Of a stretch of DNA of 64,000 nucleotides, positions 16,831-26,326 are shown in pieces; position 1 is the stretch's first letter; the number at the start of each line of letters is the position of its first letter. The DNA lies in contig NZ_JAPUVQ010000150.1 of assembly GCF_029255145.1 (NCBI RefSeq), positions 1 through 64,000 of the forward strand. The letters run 5' to 3'. The position numbers were made by a program, and so were the translations under genes. The notes under the pieces are model-generated. The model searched no databases. It was not told where the DNA came from and saw only the letters and a list, made by a program, of their open reading frames with translations. The DNA comes from Accumulibacter sp003538495 (GTDB taxonomy: Bacteria; Pseudomonadota; Gammaproteobacteria; Burkholderiales; Rhodocyclaceae).

Positions 16831-17960
16831 GCCAGTTCGCCAGCGGTCCGCCAACTGGCGGCGAGCTCGGCGGCAATCCGACCCGAGTCCAGCGATACGG
16901 CAACGGCCTTGCGCTGCTCGTCACACTGCAAGCCGGCCTGCTGCAACCACTCCCGGCGGTAGTAGGTGCGGCCGTAGCGCTGCCCGGCATCACAGAGCAG
17001 GGTAACCACCGAGCCTGATTCGCCTCGTGCGCGCATCTGGTCCATGCACGCCAGCGCGGCGATCAGATTGGTTCCGGTCGAAGCACCCACCCGACGACAC
17101 AGGCGCACCGATAGCTCGTGCATCGCGGCCACCGACCAGACATCGGGCACCTTGACCATGGCGTCGATGACCTGCGGCAGGAACGAAGCTTCGACGCGCG
17201 GCCGGCCGATGCCCTCGATTCGCGAGCCCTCACGCAGGCAGAGGTCGGGTTTGCGGCTGAGGTAGTGCTCGAAGAACACCGAAAACTCGGCATCCGCCGC
17301 GCAGACGCGGGTTGGCCACGCGCAGTAGCGGACGTAGCGACCGAGCGTCGCGACCGTGCCGCCGGTGCCGGCGCTGGAAACCAGCCAGCTCGCAACAGGG
17401 TGCTTCTCAAGCCGCATTTGCTGAAAGATGGACTCCGCGATGTTGTTGTTGGAACGCCAATCGGTGGCACGCTCGGCGTAGGTGAACTGATCCATGTAAT
17501 GACCATCGACTTCGTCGGCCATTCGCTGTGACTCGCTGTAGATGCTCATCGGGTCGCCGACCAAGTGGCAGCGACCGCCCTGGAATTCGATCGCCGCGAC
17601 CTTTTCCGGCGAGGTCGAGGCGGGCATGACGGCGACGAAGGGCAGCCCGAGGAGGCGGGCGAAATAGGCCTCTGAGATGGCTGTCGAGCCACTGGACGCC
17701 TCGACCACCGTACTGCCCTCGCGCAGCCAGCCATTGCACAAGGCGTAAAGAAACAGCGAGCGCGCCAGTCGGTGCTTGAGACTACCGGTCGGGTGGCTCG
17801 ACTCGTCCTTCAGATAGAGGTCGATGCCCGGAAAACCTTTGAGCGGCAAGGGGATCAGGTGGGTATCGCTGGAGCGCTGGAAATCGGCCTGGATGCGGCG
17901 GATAGCGGCCAGCACCCAGTTTCGGTCACCTTGCTGAACGGGCGCAGGCGGGATATTCAT
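16815..17960 (-). CDS. PLP-dependent cysteine synthase/cysteine desulfhydrase family protein
   Basis: Fold type II PLP enzyme of 381 residues. The Schiff-base lysine is in TGSLKHRLA (K62), the substrate loop is ASSGSTAISEA, and the phosphate-binding loop is SSAGTGGT. At 381 residues it is longer than CysK/CysM (about 310) and resembles the Cds1-type L-cysteine desulfhydrases, which release sulfide from cysteine, so desulfhydrase is at least as likely as synthase. No clear ribosome site precedes the ATG at 17960. Divergent from apbC, convergent with the hisN-like gene. Confidence 0.78.
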   Translation of the reverse strand: MNIPPAPVQQGDRNWVLAAIRRIQADFQRSSDTHLIPLPLKGFPGIDLYLKDESSHPTGSLKHRLARSLFLYALCNGWLREGSTVVEASSGSTAISEAYFARLLGLPFVAVMPASTSPEKVAAIEFQGGRCHLVGDPMSIYSESQRMADEVDGHYMDQFTYAERATDWRSNNNIAESIFQQMRLEKHPVASWLVSSAGTGGTVATLGRYVRYCAWPTRVCAADAEFSVFFEHYLSRKPDLCLREGSRIEGIGRPRVEASFLPQVIDAMVKVPDVWSVAAMHELSVRLCRRVGASTGTNLIAALACMDQMRARGESGSVVTLLCDAGQRYGRTYYRREWLQQAGLQCDEQRKAVAVSLDSGRIAAELAASWRTAGELAIRRA

Positions 17961-18121
17961 GCGTGCAGCTTAGCAGCCGACAGGCGGCCGTCAATCGCCG
18001 TGATGGTGGAGTATCGTACAGCTACGCACCGCGCCGGCAGAACGACGGCGCGTGTGCTATGCGACTTTTTCGGGTAAACTTTACTAAATTACTCAGGTAT
18101 CCATCGAAGGAGCTTTGGCAA

Positions 18122-19213
18122 ATGGCTGTAACGAAAGAAGCCGTACACGCGGCACTGAAGGATGTGATCGATCCCAACACCCAAAAAGACTATCTGTCGA
18201 CGCGTGCGGCGAAAAACATCAGGGTAGAAGGTTCAGATGTCTCGCTCGACATCGAACTCGGTTACCCGGCCAAGTCGCAGCTCGACGAAATCCGTCGGGC
18301 CGTAATCGACAAATTGCGGACAGTGCCCGGCATCGGCAATGTCAGCGTCAATATCGGCGTCAAGATCGTCGCCCACACCGTGCAGCGCGGCCTCAAGCCA
18401 CTGCCGGGAGTGAAGAACATCATCGCCGTGGCCTCCGGCAAGGGCGGCGTCGGCAAGAGCACGACGGCGGTTAACCTGGCGCTGGCGCTGGCTCAGGAGG
18501 GCGCCACGGTGGGTCTGCTCGACGCCGACATCTACGGCCCCTCGCAGCCGCAAATGCTTGGCCTGACCGGTCAGAAGCCCGAATCCGAGGACGGCACGTC
18601 GATGGACCCGCTGCGCGCACACGGCTTGCAGGCGATGTCGATCGGCTTCATGATCGACGTCGATTCGCCGATGGTCTGGCGTGGCCCGATGGTGACCCAG
18701 GCCCTCGAACAATTACTCAAGCAGACCAACTGGGACGATGTCGATTATCTGGTGGTCGACATGCCGCCGGGAACCGGCGACACGCAACTGACCCTGGCGC
18801 AGAAGGTGCCGGTCACCGGCGCGGTGATCGTCACCACGCCGCAGGACATTGCGCTGATTGACGCGCGCAAGGGCCTCAAGATGTTCGAAAAAGTCGGCAT
18901 CCCGATTCTTGGCCTGGTGGAGAACATGAGCACCCACATCTGTTCGAAGTGCGGCCACGAGGAGCACATCTTCGGTCAGGGCGGCGGGGCCCAGATGTGC
19001 GCCGACTACGACACCGAGTTCCTTGGTTCGCTGCCCCTGGAACTCTCGATTCGCCAGTTGACCGACTCGGGGAAACCCACCGTGGTCGGCGCGCCGGACT
19101 CACGGGCCGCCGAGATCTACCGGACGATAGCGCGCCGGATAGCGGTCAAGGTCGCCGAGCGCAGCCGCGACATGAGCGCCAAGTTCCCAAGCATCGTGGT
19201 CCAGAACACCTGA
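18122..19213 (+). CDS. apbC: iron-sulfur cluster carrier ATPase ApbC/Mrp
   Basis: P-loop ATPase that binds and hands over [4Fe-4S] clusters. The 363-residue product has an N-terminal DUF59/MIP18 domain (1-85), a deviant Walker A GKGGVGKST (106-114) and the CxxC cluster ligands CSKC near residues 274-277. The start at 18122 (MAVTKEAV) has a GGAG site; an in-frame extension back to 17963 is not conserved. The gene stands alone, ahead of dcd by 264 bases. Confidence 0.94.
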   Translation: MAVTKEAVHAALKDVIDPNTQKDYLSTRAAKNIRVEGSDVSLDIELGYPAKSQLDEIRRAVIDKLRTVPGIGNVSVNIGVKIVAHTVQRGLKPLPGVKNIIAVASGKGGVGKSTTAVNLALALAQEGATVGLLDADIYGPSQPQMLGLTGQKPESEDGTSMDPLRAHGLQAMSIGFMIDVDSPMVWRGPMVTQALEQLLKQTNWDDVDYLVVDMPPGTGDTQLTLAQKVPVTGAVIVTTPQDIALIDARKGLKMFEKVGIPILGLVENMSTHICSKCGHEEHIFGQGGGAQMCADYDTEFLGSLPLELSIRQLTDSGKPTVVGAPDSRAAEIYRTIARRIAVKVAERSRDMSAKFPSIVVQNT

Positions 19214-19477
19214 GAGCAGGCAGCGGGCCGGACCAATGCCGACCTATCGCAGGCGTTTAGAGGCACCCGCTTCCCGGCGATCAGGCGAGGCTGCGGACTA
19301 ACAACGCTGGCGGTTCCGCGGCAGCCGCGCAAGGACCGAGAGCCTCGTCGCGTGGCCGACTGGCGTGCTGCCGCCGTAGCGCTCGCCTGGAATCGGCGTC
19401 GGAAGCGGTTTCTTCCCTTGCCCGGACGCCGTAGAATGAGCGCCTTTCCGGTATTGTCGGAATTCGGGTGACCAGCG

Positions 19478-20044
19478 ATGTCGATCAAGTCTGACAAATG
19501 GATCCGCCGCATGGCGGCAGAGCACGGCATGATCGATCCCTTCGAGGCCAATCAGGTGCGCGAGATCGATGGCCGCCGGATCGTCTCCTACGGCACTTCG
19601 AGCTACGGCTACGATATCCGCTGTTCAGACGAATTCAAGCTGTTCACCAACCTCAACTCGACGATCGTCGATCCGAAGAACTTCGACCCGAATTCATTCG
19701 TCGAGGTCAAGAATGACTTCTGCATCATTCCACCGAACTCCTTTGCCCTGGCGCGGACGGTCGAATACTTCCGCATTCCGCGTAGCGTGTTGACCGTCTG
19801 CCTCGGCAAGAGTACCTACGCGCGTTGCGGCATCATCGTCAATGTCACGCCGTTCGAACCCGAGTGGGAAGGCTACGTGACGCTGGAATTCTCGAACACG
19901 ACGCCGTTGCCGGCAAAGATATACGCCAACGAGGGCATCGCGCAGGTTCTCTTCTTTGAATCCGACGAGGAGTGCGAAACGTCGTACAAGGATCGAGGCG
20001 GCAAGTACCAGGGCCAGGTCGGCGTGACCCTGCCGAAAATGTGA
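19478..20044 (+). CDS. dcd: dCTP deaminase
   Basis: Converts dCTP to dUTP, the main route to dUMP for thymidylate synthesis in proteobacteria. The 188-residue protein aligns end to end with the Dcd trimer family, with the GKSTYARCG block and the PEWEGYVTLEFSN segment containing the catalytic Glu. A TAGAAT -10-like box lies at 19432-19437, 41 bases before the ATG. apbC-dcd-decarboxylase is a recurring order in related betaproteobacteria (from memory). Confidence 0.95.
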   Translation: MSIKSDKWIRRMAAEHGMIDPFEANQVREIDGRRIVSYGTSSYGYDIRCSDEFKLFTNLNSTIVDPKNFDPNSFVEVKNDFCIIPPNSFALARTVEYFRIPRSVLTVCLGKSTYARCGIIVNVTPFEPEWEGYVTLEFSNTTPLPAKIYANEGIAQVLFFESDEECETSYKDRGGKYQGQVGVTLPKM

Positions 20045-20154
20045 CCCCGTGCGGGACGCCTGCGCGGCTGGCGGGACACCAGGCGCCAGCGGCCGCACGA
20101 CAATCCCGTGCTGATGCTGCAGCTTCTCCCTCTTGATTTCGTACTGGACTGGCC

Positions 20155-22392
20155 ATGCATTTCGCTTTCCCGGTAATCATCATCGACAAGGACTACCGCT
20201 CGGAGAACAGCGGCGGACTGGGTATCCGGGCGCTGGCCAAAGCCATCGAGAAGAAGGGCTTCGAAGTCCTCGGGGTGACCAGCTACGGTGACCTGACATC
20301 GTTCGCGCAGCAGCAGAGCCGCGCCTCGGCGTTCATCCTGTCGATCGACGACGAGGACTTCCACGACGGCAAGGCCGACGACACCGTCGCCAGCCTGCGC
20401 GCCTTCGTCAAGGAAATACGCTGCCGCAACGAGGATATCCCGATCTTCCTTTACGGTGAAACGCGAACCTCGGGTCACATCCCGAATGACGTCCTCCGCG
20501 AGTTGCACGGTTTCATCCACATGTTCGAGGACACGGCCGAATTCATCGGCCGTTACGTCATCCGTGAGGCCAAGACCTACCTTGACAGTCTGGCACCGCC
20601 GTTCTTCCGTGCCCTGACGCATTACGCCGAGGACGGCTCGTATTCGTGGCACTGCCCGGGGCACTCAGGGGGGGTCGCTTTCCTGAAGAGCCCTGTGGGC
20701 CGCATGTTCCACCAGTTCTTCGGCGAAAACATGCTGCGCGCCGACGTCTGCAATGCCGTCGAGGAACTCGGCCAACTGCTCGACCACACCGGTCCGGTCG
20801 CCGCCTCGGAGCGCAACGCGGCGCGCATCTTCAACGCCGATCACCTGTTTTTCGTCACCAACGGTACCTCGACGTCGAACAAGATCGTCTGGCACTCCAC
20901 GGTCGCACCCGGCGACGTCGTGGTCGTCGACCGCAACTGCCACAAATCCGTACTTCACTCGATCATCATGACCGGTGCCATCCCGGTGTTCCTGATGCCG
21001 ACGCGAAACCACTACGGGATCATCGGGCCGATTCCGAAAGAGCAGTTTCGCTGGGAGAACATCCGCAAGAAGATCGAGGCGCACCCTTTCGCGCGCGCGG
21101 TCACCGCCAAGCCACGGGTGCTGACCATCACCCAGAGCACCTACGACGGGATCCTCTACAACGTGGAGGAAATCAAGGAAATGCTCGACGGCGCGATCGA
21201 CACCCTGCACTTTGACGAGGCCTGGCTGCCGCACGCCGCTTTCCACGAGTTTTATGGCGATTACCATGCCATCGGTGCAGACCGGCCGCGCTGCAAGGAC
21301 GCGATGATCTTCTCGACCCAGTCGACGCACAAGCTGCTGGCCGGCCTCTCGCAGGCGTCACAGATTCTGGTCCAGAACTCGGAGGGGCGAAAACTCGACC
21401 GCGACATCTTCAACGAAGCCTATCTGATGCACACCTCGACCTCGCCGCAATACGCGATCATCGCCTCCTGCGACGTGGCAGCGGCGATGATGGACGCGCC
21501 GGGCGGAACGGCTCTGGTCGAGGAATCGATTGCCGAAGCGCTCAACTTTCGACGCACGATGCGCAAAGTCGAGCAGGAGTGGGGTGCCGACTGGTGGTTC
21601 AAGGTCTGGGGCCCCGCCGACCTCTCGGAAGAGGGAATCGAGGAGCGTGCAGCGTGGATTCTCAAGCCGGGTGAACGCTGGCATGGTTTCGGCATGCTCG
21701 CCGAAGGCTTCAACATGCTCGACCCGATCAAGGCCACGGTGATCACCCCCGGGCTCGATGTCGACGGCGACTTCGCCGACTGGGGAATTCCGGCGGCGAT
21801 CGTCACCAAGTACCTGGCGGAGCACGGAATCATCGTCGAGAAGTGCGGCCTGTATTCGTTCTTCATCATGTTCACCATCGGCATCACCAAGGGTCGCTGG
21901 AACACGATGGTCACTGAACTGCAGCAGTTCAAGGATGGTTACGACCAGAACCTGCCGCTGTGGAAGGTCATGCCGGAGTTCCTGGCCAAGAATCCCCGCT
22001 ACGAGCGGTACGGTCTGAAGGACCTGTGCAAGCAGATTCACGGCATCTACGCGGCCAACGACGTGGCGCACCTGACCACCGAGATGTATCTCTCGGACAT
22101 GGAGCCGGCGATGAAGCCGACCGACGCCTTTGCCAGCATGGCGCACCGCGAGATCGACCGCGTCCCGATCGACGATCTGGAAGGGCGGATTACCAGCACC
22201 TTGCTGACACCCTATCCGCCGGGGATCCCGCTGCTGATCCCCGGCGAGCGCTTCAACGCCACAATCGTTCGTTATCTGCGCTTCGCGCGCGATTTCAATG
22301 AGCGTTTTCCAGGCTTTGAAACCGACGTCCATGGCCTGGTGAAAGCGCTGGCCAACGGCAAGGCGGTGTACTCGGTGGATTGCGTTCGCTGA
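20155..22392 (+). CDS. Orn/Lys/Arg decarboxylase family protein (AdiA/CadA type)
   Basis: Large PLP enzyme (745 residues) that decarboxylates a basic amino acid to a polyamine or diamine. It has the N-terminal receiver-like wing domain (about 1-130), the PLP core with HFDEAW and the Schiff-base lysine K393 in STHKLLAG, and the C-terminal domain. The length and lysine position are closest to E. coli AdiA (755 residues, K386), so arginine is the first guess, but ornithine or lysine cannot be excluded. No antiporter gene is next to it, unlike acid-resistance systems, so a biosynthetic polyamine role is plausible. Confidence 0.88.
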   Translation: MHFAFPVIIIDKDYRSENSGGLGIRALAKAIEKKGFEVLGVTSYGDLTSFAQQQSRASAFILSIDDEDFHDGKADDTVASLRAFVKEIRCRNEDIPIFLYGETRTSGHIPNDVLRELHGFIHMFEDTAEFIGRYVIREAKTYLDSLAPPFFRALTHYAEDGSYSWHCPGHSGGVAFLKSPVGRMFHQFFGENMLRADVCNAVEELGQLLDHTGPVAASERNAARIFNADHLFFVTNGTSTSNKIVWHSTVAPGDVVVVDRNCHKSVLHSIIMTGAIPVFLMPTRNHYGIIGPIPKEQFRWENIRKKIEAHPFARAVTAKPRVLTITQSTYDGILYNVEEIKEMLDGAIDTLHFDEAWLPHAAFHEFYGDYHAIGADRPRCKDAMIFSTQSTHKLLAGLSQASQILVQNSEGRKLDRDIFNEAYLMHTSTSPQYAIIASCDVAAAMMDAPGGTALVEESIAEALNFRRTMRKVEQEWGADWWFKVWGPADLSEEGIEERAAWILKPGERWHGFGMLAEGFNMLDPIKATVITPGLDVDGDFADWGIPAAIVTKYLAEHGIIVEKCGLYSFFIMFTIGITKGRWNTMVTELQQFKDGYDQNLPLWKVMPEFLAKNPRYERYGLKDLCKQIHGIYAANDVAHLTTEMYLSDMEPAMKPTDAFASMAHREIDRVPIDDLEGRITSTLLTPYPPGIPLLIPGERFNATIVRYLRFARDFNERFPGFETDVHGLVKALANGKAVYSVDCVR

Positions 22393-22419
22393 GGTGGCCG
22401 AGGCGCTTTTTTCGCTACC

Positions 22420-22485
22420 GGGGCATGCCCCCGACCATGACCAGTCCCGCTCGGCCCCCGCTCGATGATTGGCCGCTGCAGCGGC
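22420..22485. terminator. palindromes between convergent decarboxylase and CBS-protein genes
   Basis: Two perfect palindromes lie in the 139-base gap between gene ends: GGGGCATGCCCC (22420-22431) and GCCGCTGCAGCGGC (22472-22485). They can fold as short GC-rich stems able to stop transcription from either side. No T-tract is present, so this is a tentative call. Confidence 0.35.
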
Positions 22486-22531
22486 ATTTGCCACTGCTGC
22501 AGTTGGCCGCGAGCGAGCGACGCCGTCCCGG

Positions 22532-23959
22532 TCAGGGTGCTGGGGAAGCGGCCGCATCTGCGGCAGAAGAGTCCTCTACCAGGCGAACGACACCGTCGGC
22601 ACCCAGGGCAGTGTCTTCAAACTTCAACAGCGTGATCCGGTGGTTGTCCATCTCGAGTACGGTCAGTCGGCCACCCTCTAGCTCGACTGAATCGCCAAGT
22701 TTTGGCACGTTGCCCAGCTTCTTGTAGAACAGTCCCGCGAGAGTGACGTAGTCGTCGTCCAGGGGAAACGGAAAGTCGAGCAGCGACTCGAGGTCGGTGA
22801 CCCGCATCGACGCATCGATCTCGTACTGGCTACCGAGCAGCTTTTTCACTCGCCGCCCCTGGCGAGTGAACTCGTCCTCGTACTCGCCAACGATTTCCTC
22901 GAGGATGTCTTCGAGGGTGATGATCCCTTCGGTCCCACCGTATTCGTCGATGACGATCGCCATCTGCTGGCGACTGTGCTTGAATTCCTTGAGCAGATCG
23001 CTGAGCGACTTGCTGTTCGGAACGATGAAGGGCGCCTGCGCGAACTCGCTGACCGGTCGCCGGCTGACTTCTTCAAGGGTCTGGCCGCTGCTTTCGGCCA
23101 TGACCGTCAGCAGTTCCTTGATCGCCACCACGCCGGTGATCCGGTCGAGACTCTTGTCACAAATCGGAAAGCGCGCGTGCGGCACGTCGCGGAAGACCCG
23201 CAGAGCGTCGGCGAGGGTGTCGTCCTGGGTCAACGCCCGGATCCGCGTCCGCGGGATCATCGCCTCGCGTACCGTGTGTTCGTCGAGCTTGAACACGCCA
23301 CGAATCATCTGCGTTTCCTCGGGCGCCAGCGTGCCGTCCTTCTCGCTGGCAGAGAGAATCATGCGAATTTCCTCGACCGACATCGTGAAGTGACTCTCCC
23401 CATGGCCTTCCAGGTTCTGCTGCCCGAAGAGCCTGAGCAGAGCGTTCGAGGACATTTTCATGACGTGGATCAGCGGTTTGAAAGTCAGGTACAGCACGTT
23501 GATCGTCCCGCCAACGGCCATGCTCAACTGCTCGGCCTTGTGGAAAGCCAGGACCTTGGGCGCCAGCTCGCCAGCGACCACGTGCAGGAAGGAAATGACG
23601 ATAAAGGCAAAGACATAGGACATGGTATGCGCTGCCTTGATCAGCGCCGGACTGTCGCCGAACAGCGCGAAGACGGCGATAAAGGTCGAATCGGTCAGCG
23701 TGCTGATCGTCTCCATGCCGACGGCGCCCAGGCCGAGCGAGACCAGAGTGATGCCGACCTGGGTCACCGAGTAAAAGCGCTCCGGTTCGTTGTGCAGCAT
23801 CTCGACCCGTGCCGCGCGCTTGTCACCCATCTCGGACAACTGCTTGATGCGGCTGCGACGCGCCGACGAAATGGCGATCTCGGAGCCGACAAAGAAGGCA
23901 TTGCCGGCAATGAAAACCAGAATTAGTACGAGATTAAGATAGATAGTCATCTGTTCCAT
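22532..23959 (-). CDS. hemolysin-family membrane protein with DUF21, CBS pair and CorC/HlyC domain
   Basis: A 475-residue inner-membrane protein. The DUF21 (CNNM) transmembrane domain covers about residues 1-180 with three to four helices, followed by a CBS pair (about 210-335) that can bind adenine nucleotides, and a C-terminal CorC_HlyC domain (about 350-440). The family includes CorB/CorC-type magnesium exporters and TlyC-like proteins; the hemolysin label is historical. The start at 23959 (MEQMTIYL) has a GGGAGGG ribosome site. Mg transport is the best inference. Confidence 0.88.
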   Translation of the reverse strand: MEQMTIYLNLVLILVFIAGNAFFVGSEIAISSARRSRIKQLSEMGDKRAARVEMLHNEPERFYSVTQVGITLVSLGLGAVGMETISTLTDSTFIAVFALFGDSPALIKAAHTMSYVFAFIVISFLHVVAGELAPKVLAFHKAEQLSMAVGGTINVLYLTFKPLIHVMKMSSNALLRLFGQQNLEGHGESHFTMSVEEIRMILSASEKDGTLAPEETQMIRGVFKLDEHTVREAMIPRTRIRALTQDDTLADALRVFRDVPHARFPICDKSLDRITGVVAIKELLTVMAESSGQTLEEVSRRPVSEFAQAPFIVPNSKSLSDLLKEFKHSRQQMAIVIDEYGGTEGIITLEDILEEIVGEYEDEFTRQGRRVKKLLGSQYEIDASMRVTDLESLLDFPFPLDDDYVTLAGLFYKKLGNVPKLGDSVELEGGRLTVLEMDNHRITLLKFEDTALGADGVVRLVEDSSAADAAASPAP

Positions 23960-24301
23960 GCAAAACCCTCCCGTGTTAGCGGCAATTGAGAAACTCCAGC
24001 GGCCGCATGCGACCACCGAGCGCAACGACCGGCCCGCCCCCCGGGCAAGCGCCAACACTGCACATTTCCCGCTTTTTGGCCTTGTTTTTCCGTATTGTCG
24101 CCGCTGCGCGCGAATAGTACGCCATTTATGCGCGAACGCCGCCTTTTCGGCGCCTCCTCCGGAATCATCCCCGAGTCCTGGGGCAACCCTGGCGCCACAC
24201 CTTTATTCCGGCGCGCGACGCGCCAGCCAGAGACCCGCCAGACGGCCCCGGCGACTGCATTGCGGTAGAATGCATCTTCATCGTCGAGCAGGAAAGCAGC
24301 C
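23960..24301. other. intergenic region upstream of the his cluster
   Basis: These 342 bases separate the divergent CBS-protein gene and hisG. I see no gene and no His-rich leader peptide. A -10-like TAGAAT lies at 24266-24271, 30 bases ahead of the hisG start, without a good -35 box. A short GC stem-loop (GCCGCCTTTTCGGCG, near 24139-24153) is present. Regulation by attenuation is not supported. Confidence 0.5.
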
Positions 24302-24946
24302 GTGAATGGCATCACCATTGCCCTCTCCAAGGGCCGGATTTTCGAGGAAACGCTGCCGCTGCTGGCGGCCGCTGGCATCGAACCGTTCGAAAACCCGGAA
24401 ACGTCGCGCCGGCTGATCATCCCGACCAGCCGTGACGATGTGCGCCTGGTCATCGTCCGCGCCACCGACGCGCCGACCTACGTGCAATACGGCGCTGCCG
24501 ACCTTGGTGTCGCCGGCAAGGACGTTCTGCTCGAACACGGCAGCGACGGCCTCTACCAGCCGATCGACCTGAAGATCGCCAAGTGCCGGATGATGGTCGC
24601 CATCCCGTCCGGTTTCGATTATGCCAATGCCGTGCGTCAGGGCGCACGGCTGAAGGTGGCGAGCAAGTACGTCAATATCGCCCGTGAGCACTTTGCTGCC
24701 AAGGGCGTCCATGTCGACCTGATCAAGCTCTATGGCTCGATGGAACTGGCGCCGCTGGCCGGCCTCGCTGACGCCATTGTCGACCTGGTATCGACCGGCA
24801 GCACGCTGAAAGCCAACAATCTGGTCGCCGTCGAGCACATCATGGACATCTCGTCGCGGTTGATCGTCAACCAGGCGGCGCTCAAGCTGAAGCGCAAGAC
24901 GCTGGAGCCGATCCTCGCGGCGATTGCCGGCGTCGTCGAACGATGA
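24302..24946 (+). CDS. hisG: ATP phosphoribosyltransferase, short form
   Basis: First step of histidine synthesis: joins ATP and PRPP. At 214 residues this is the short HisG that lacks the C-terminal ACT-like feedback domain and works as a complex with the regulatory subunit HisZ. hisZ is not in this window. The family block with VDLVSTGSTLKANNL is near the C-terminus. It starts with GTG at 24302 after an AGGAAAG site and overlaps hisD by four bases (ATGA). Confidence 0.95.
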   Translation: MNGITIALSKGRIFEETLPLLAAAGIEPFENPETSRRLIIPTSRDDVRLVIVRATDAPTYVQYGAADLGVAGKDVLLEHGSDGLYQPIDLKIAKCRMMVAIPSGFDYANAVRQGARLKVASKYVNIAREHFAAKGVHVDLIKLYGSMELAPLAGLADAIVDLVSTGSTLKANNLVAVEHIMDISSRLIVNQAALKLKRKTLEPILAAIAGVVER

Positions 24947-26271
24947 TCGGGATCAAGCGCCTGGCCAGCAGCGACGCCGACTTCACGGCGCGCCTGAACA
25001 CCCTGCTGGCCTTCGAGGCCGCCCAGGACGAGGCCCTCGTACAAACGGTCGCCGCCATCCTGGCCGACGTCAAGGCCCGCGGCGACGTGGCGGTCGTCGA
25101 GTACACCCGGCGTTTCGACGGACTCGGCGTCAACTCGATGGCCGACCTGGAGATTCCGTCGAGGGTCCTGCTGCGCGCGCTTGCCGGGCTTCCTGCCGAC
25201 CAGCGGCAGGCGCTCGAAGCCGCCGCCAGCCGCGTCCGCAACTACCACCAGCGGCAGACCCTGCAGAGCTGGCAATACGACGAGGATGGCGAACGGGACG
25301 GCGCCGGTGAGAGCCGCGGCACGATGCTCGGCCAGAAGGTGACGCCGCTCGACCGCGTCGGCCTGTACGTACCTGGCGGCAAGGCATCGTACCCGTCATC
25401 GGTCCTGATGAACGCGATTCCGGCCCGGGTCGCCGGCGTCGGCGAGCTGATCATGGTCGTACCGACGCCGGCTGGCGAGCATAACCCGCTGGTTCTCGCC
25501 GCTGCCGCGCTGGTCGGCGTCGACCGGGTGTTCACCATCGGCGGCGCGCAGGCGGTTGCGGCGCTGGCGTATGGCACGCAGACCGTTCCGCAGGTGGACA
25601 AGATCGTTGGCCCCGGCAACGCCTACGTCGCCGCCGCAAAGCGCCGGGTCTTCGGCGTCGTCGGCATCGATATGGTCGCCGGGCCCTCGGAGATCCTGAT
25701 TATTTGCGATGGTCATACCGACCCCGACTGGGTGGCGATGGATCTCTTTTCGCAAGCCGAGCACGACGAACTCGCGCAGGCGATCCTGATCTGTCCCGAT
25801 GCCGCCTATATCGACCGCGTTGCCGCGTCGCTCGAAGCACTCTTGCCGAGCATGCCGCGCCAGCAGGTGATTCGCGCCGCGCTGGAGAACCGCGGCGCAC
25901 TGATCGAGGTACGCGATCTCGACGAGGCTTGCGATATCGCCAACCGCATCGCTCCCGAACACCTCGAACTGTCGCTCGACGACCCTGACCGCTGGGTGGA
26001 TAAGATTCGGCACGCCGGCGCGATCTTCATCGGCCGCTACACCTCCGAGTCGCTGGGTGATTACTGCGCCGGGCCGAATCACGTCCTACCGACTTCCGGC
26101 AGCGCACGCTTCTCGTCGCCACTGGGAGTCTACGACTTCCAGAAGCGGACCAGCCTGATCCGTGTTTCTCGTGCCGATTCGAAAACGCTGGGCCGCATCG
26201 CGGCGACGCTGGCCTACGGCGAAGGCCTGCCGGCCCACGCCCGATCGGCTGAATATCGCGTCGACAGCTGA
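24943..26271 (+). CDS. hisD: histidinol dehydrogenase
   Basis: Last two steps of histidine synthesis: oxidises histidinol to histidine with two NAD. The 442-residue zinc enzyme shows the PGGKASYPSS block, GPGNAYV, zinc-ligand segments around EHDELAQ and the late GPNHVLPT block. Its start overlaps the hisG stop. The 55 bases after its stop separate it from hisC, which runs in the opposite direction. Confidence 0.96.
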   Translation: MIGIKRLASSDADFTARLNTLLAFEAAQDEALVQTVAAILADVKARGDVAVVEYTRRFDGLGVNSMADLEIPSRVLLRALAGLPADQRQALEAAASRVRNYHQRQTLQSWQYDEDGERDGAGESRGTMLGQKVTPLDRVGLYVPGGKASYPSSVLMNAIPARVAGVGELIMVVPTPAGEHNPLVLAAAALVGVDRVFTIGGAQAVAALAYGTQTVPQVDKIVGPGNAYVAAAKRRVFGVVGIDMVAGPSEILIICDGHTDPDWVAMDLFSQAEHDELAQAILICPDAAYIDRVAASLEALLPSMPRQQVIRAALENRGALIEVRDLDEACDIANRIAPEHLELSLDDPDRWVDKIRHAGAIFIGRYTSESLGDYCAGPNHVLPTSGSARFSSPLGVYDFQKRTSLIRVSRADSKTLGRIAATLAYGEGLPAHARSAEYRVDS

Positions 26272-26326
26272 GGCCACGATTAGCGGCAGCGCCAGATGAC
26301 TGTCGCCACCGCATCCGGCCCGTCGC

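Noticed and set aside
24100..24301. His-leader attenuator ahead of hisG
   Set aside because: No run of His codons or paired terminator/antiterminator was visible.
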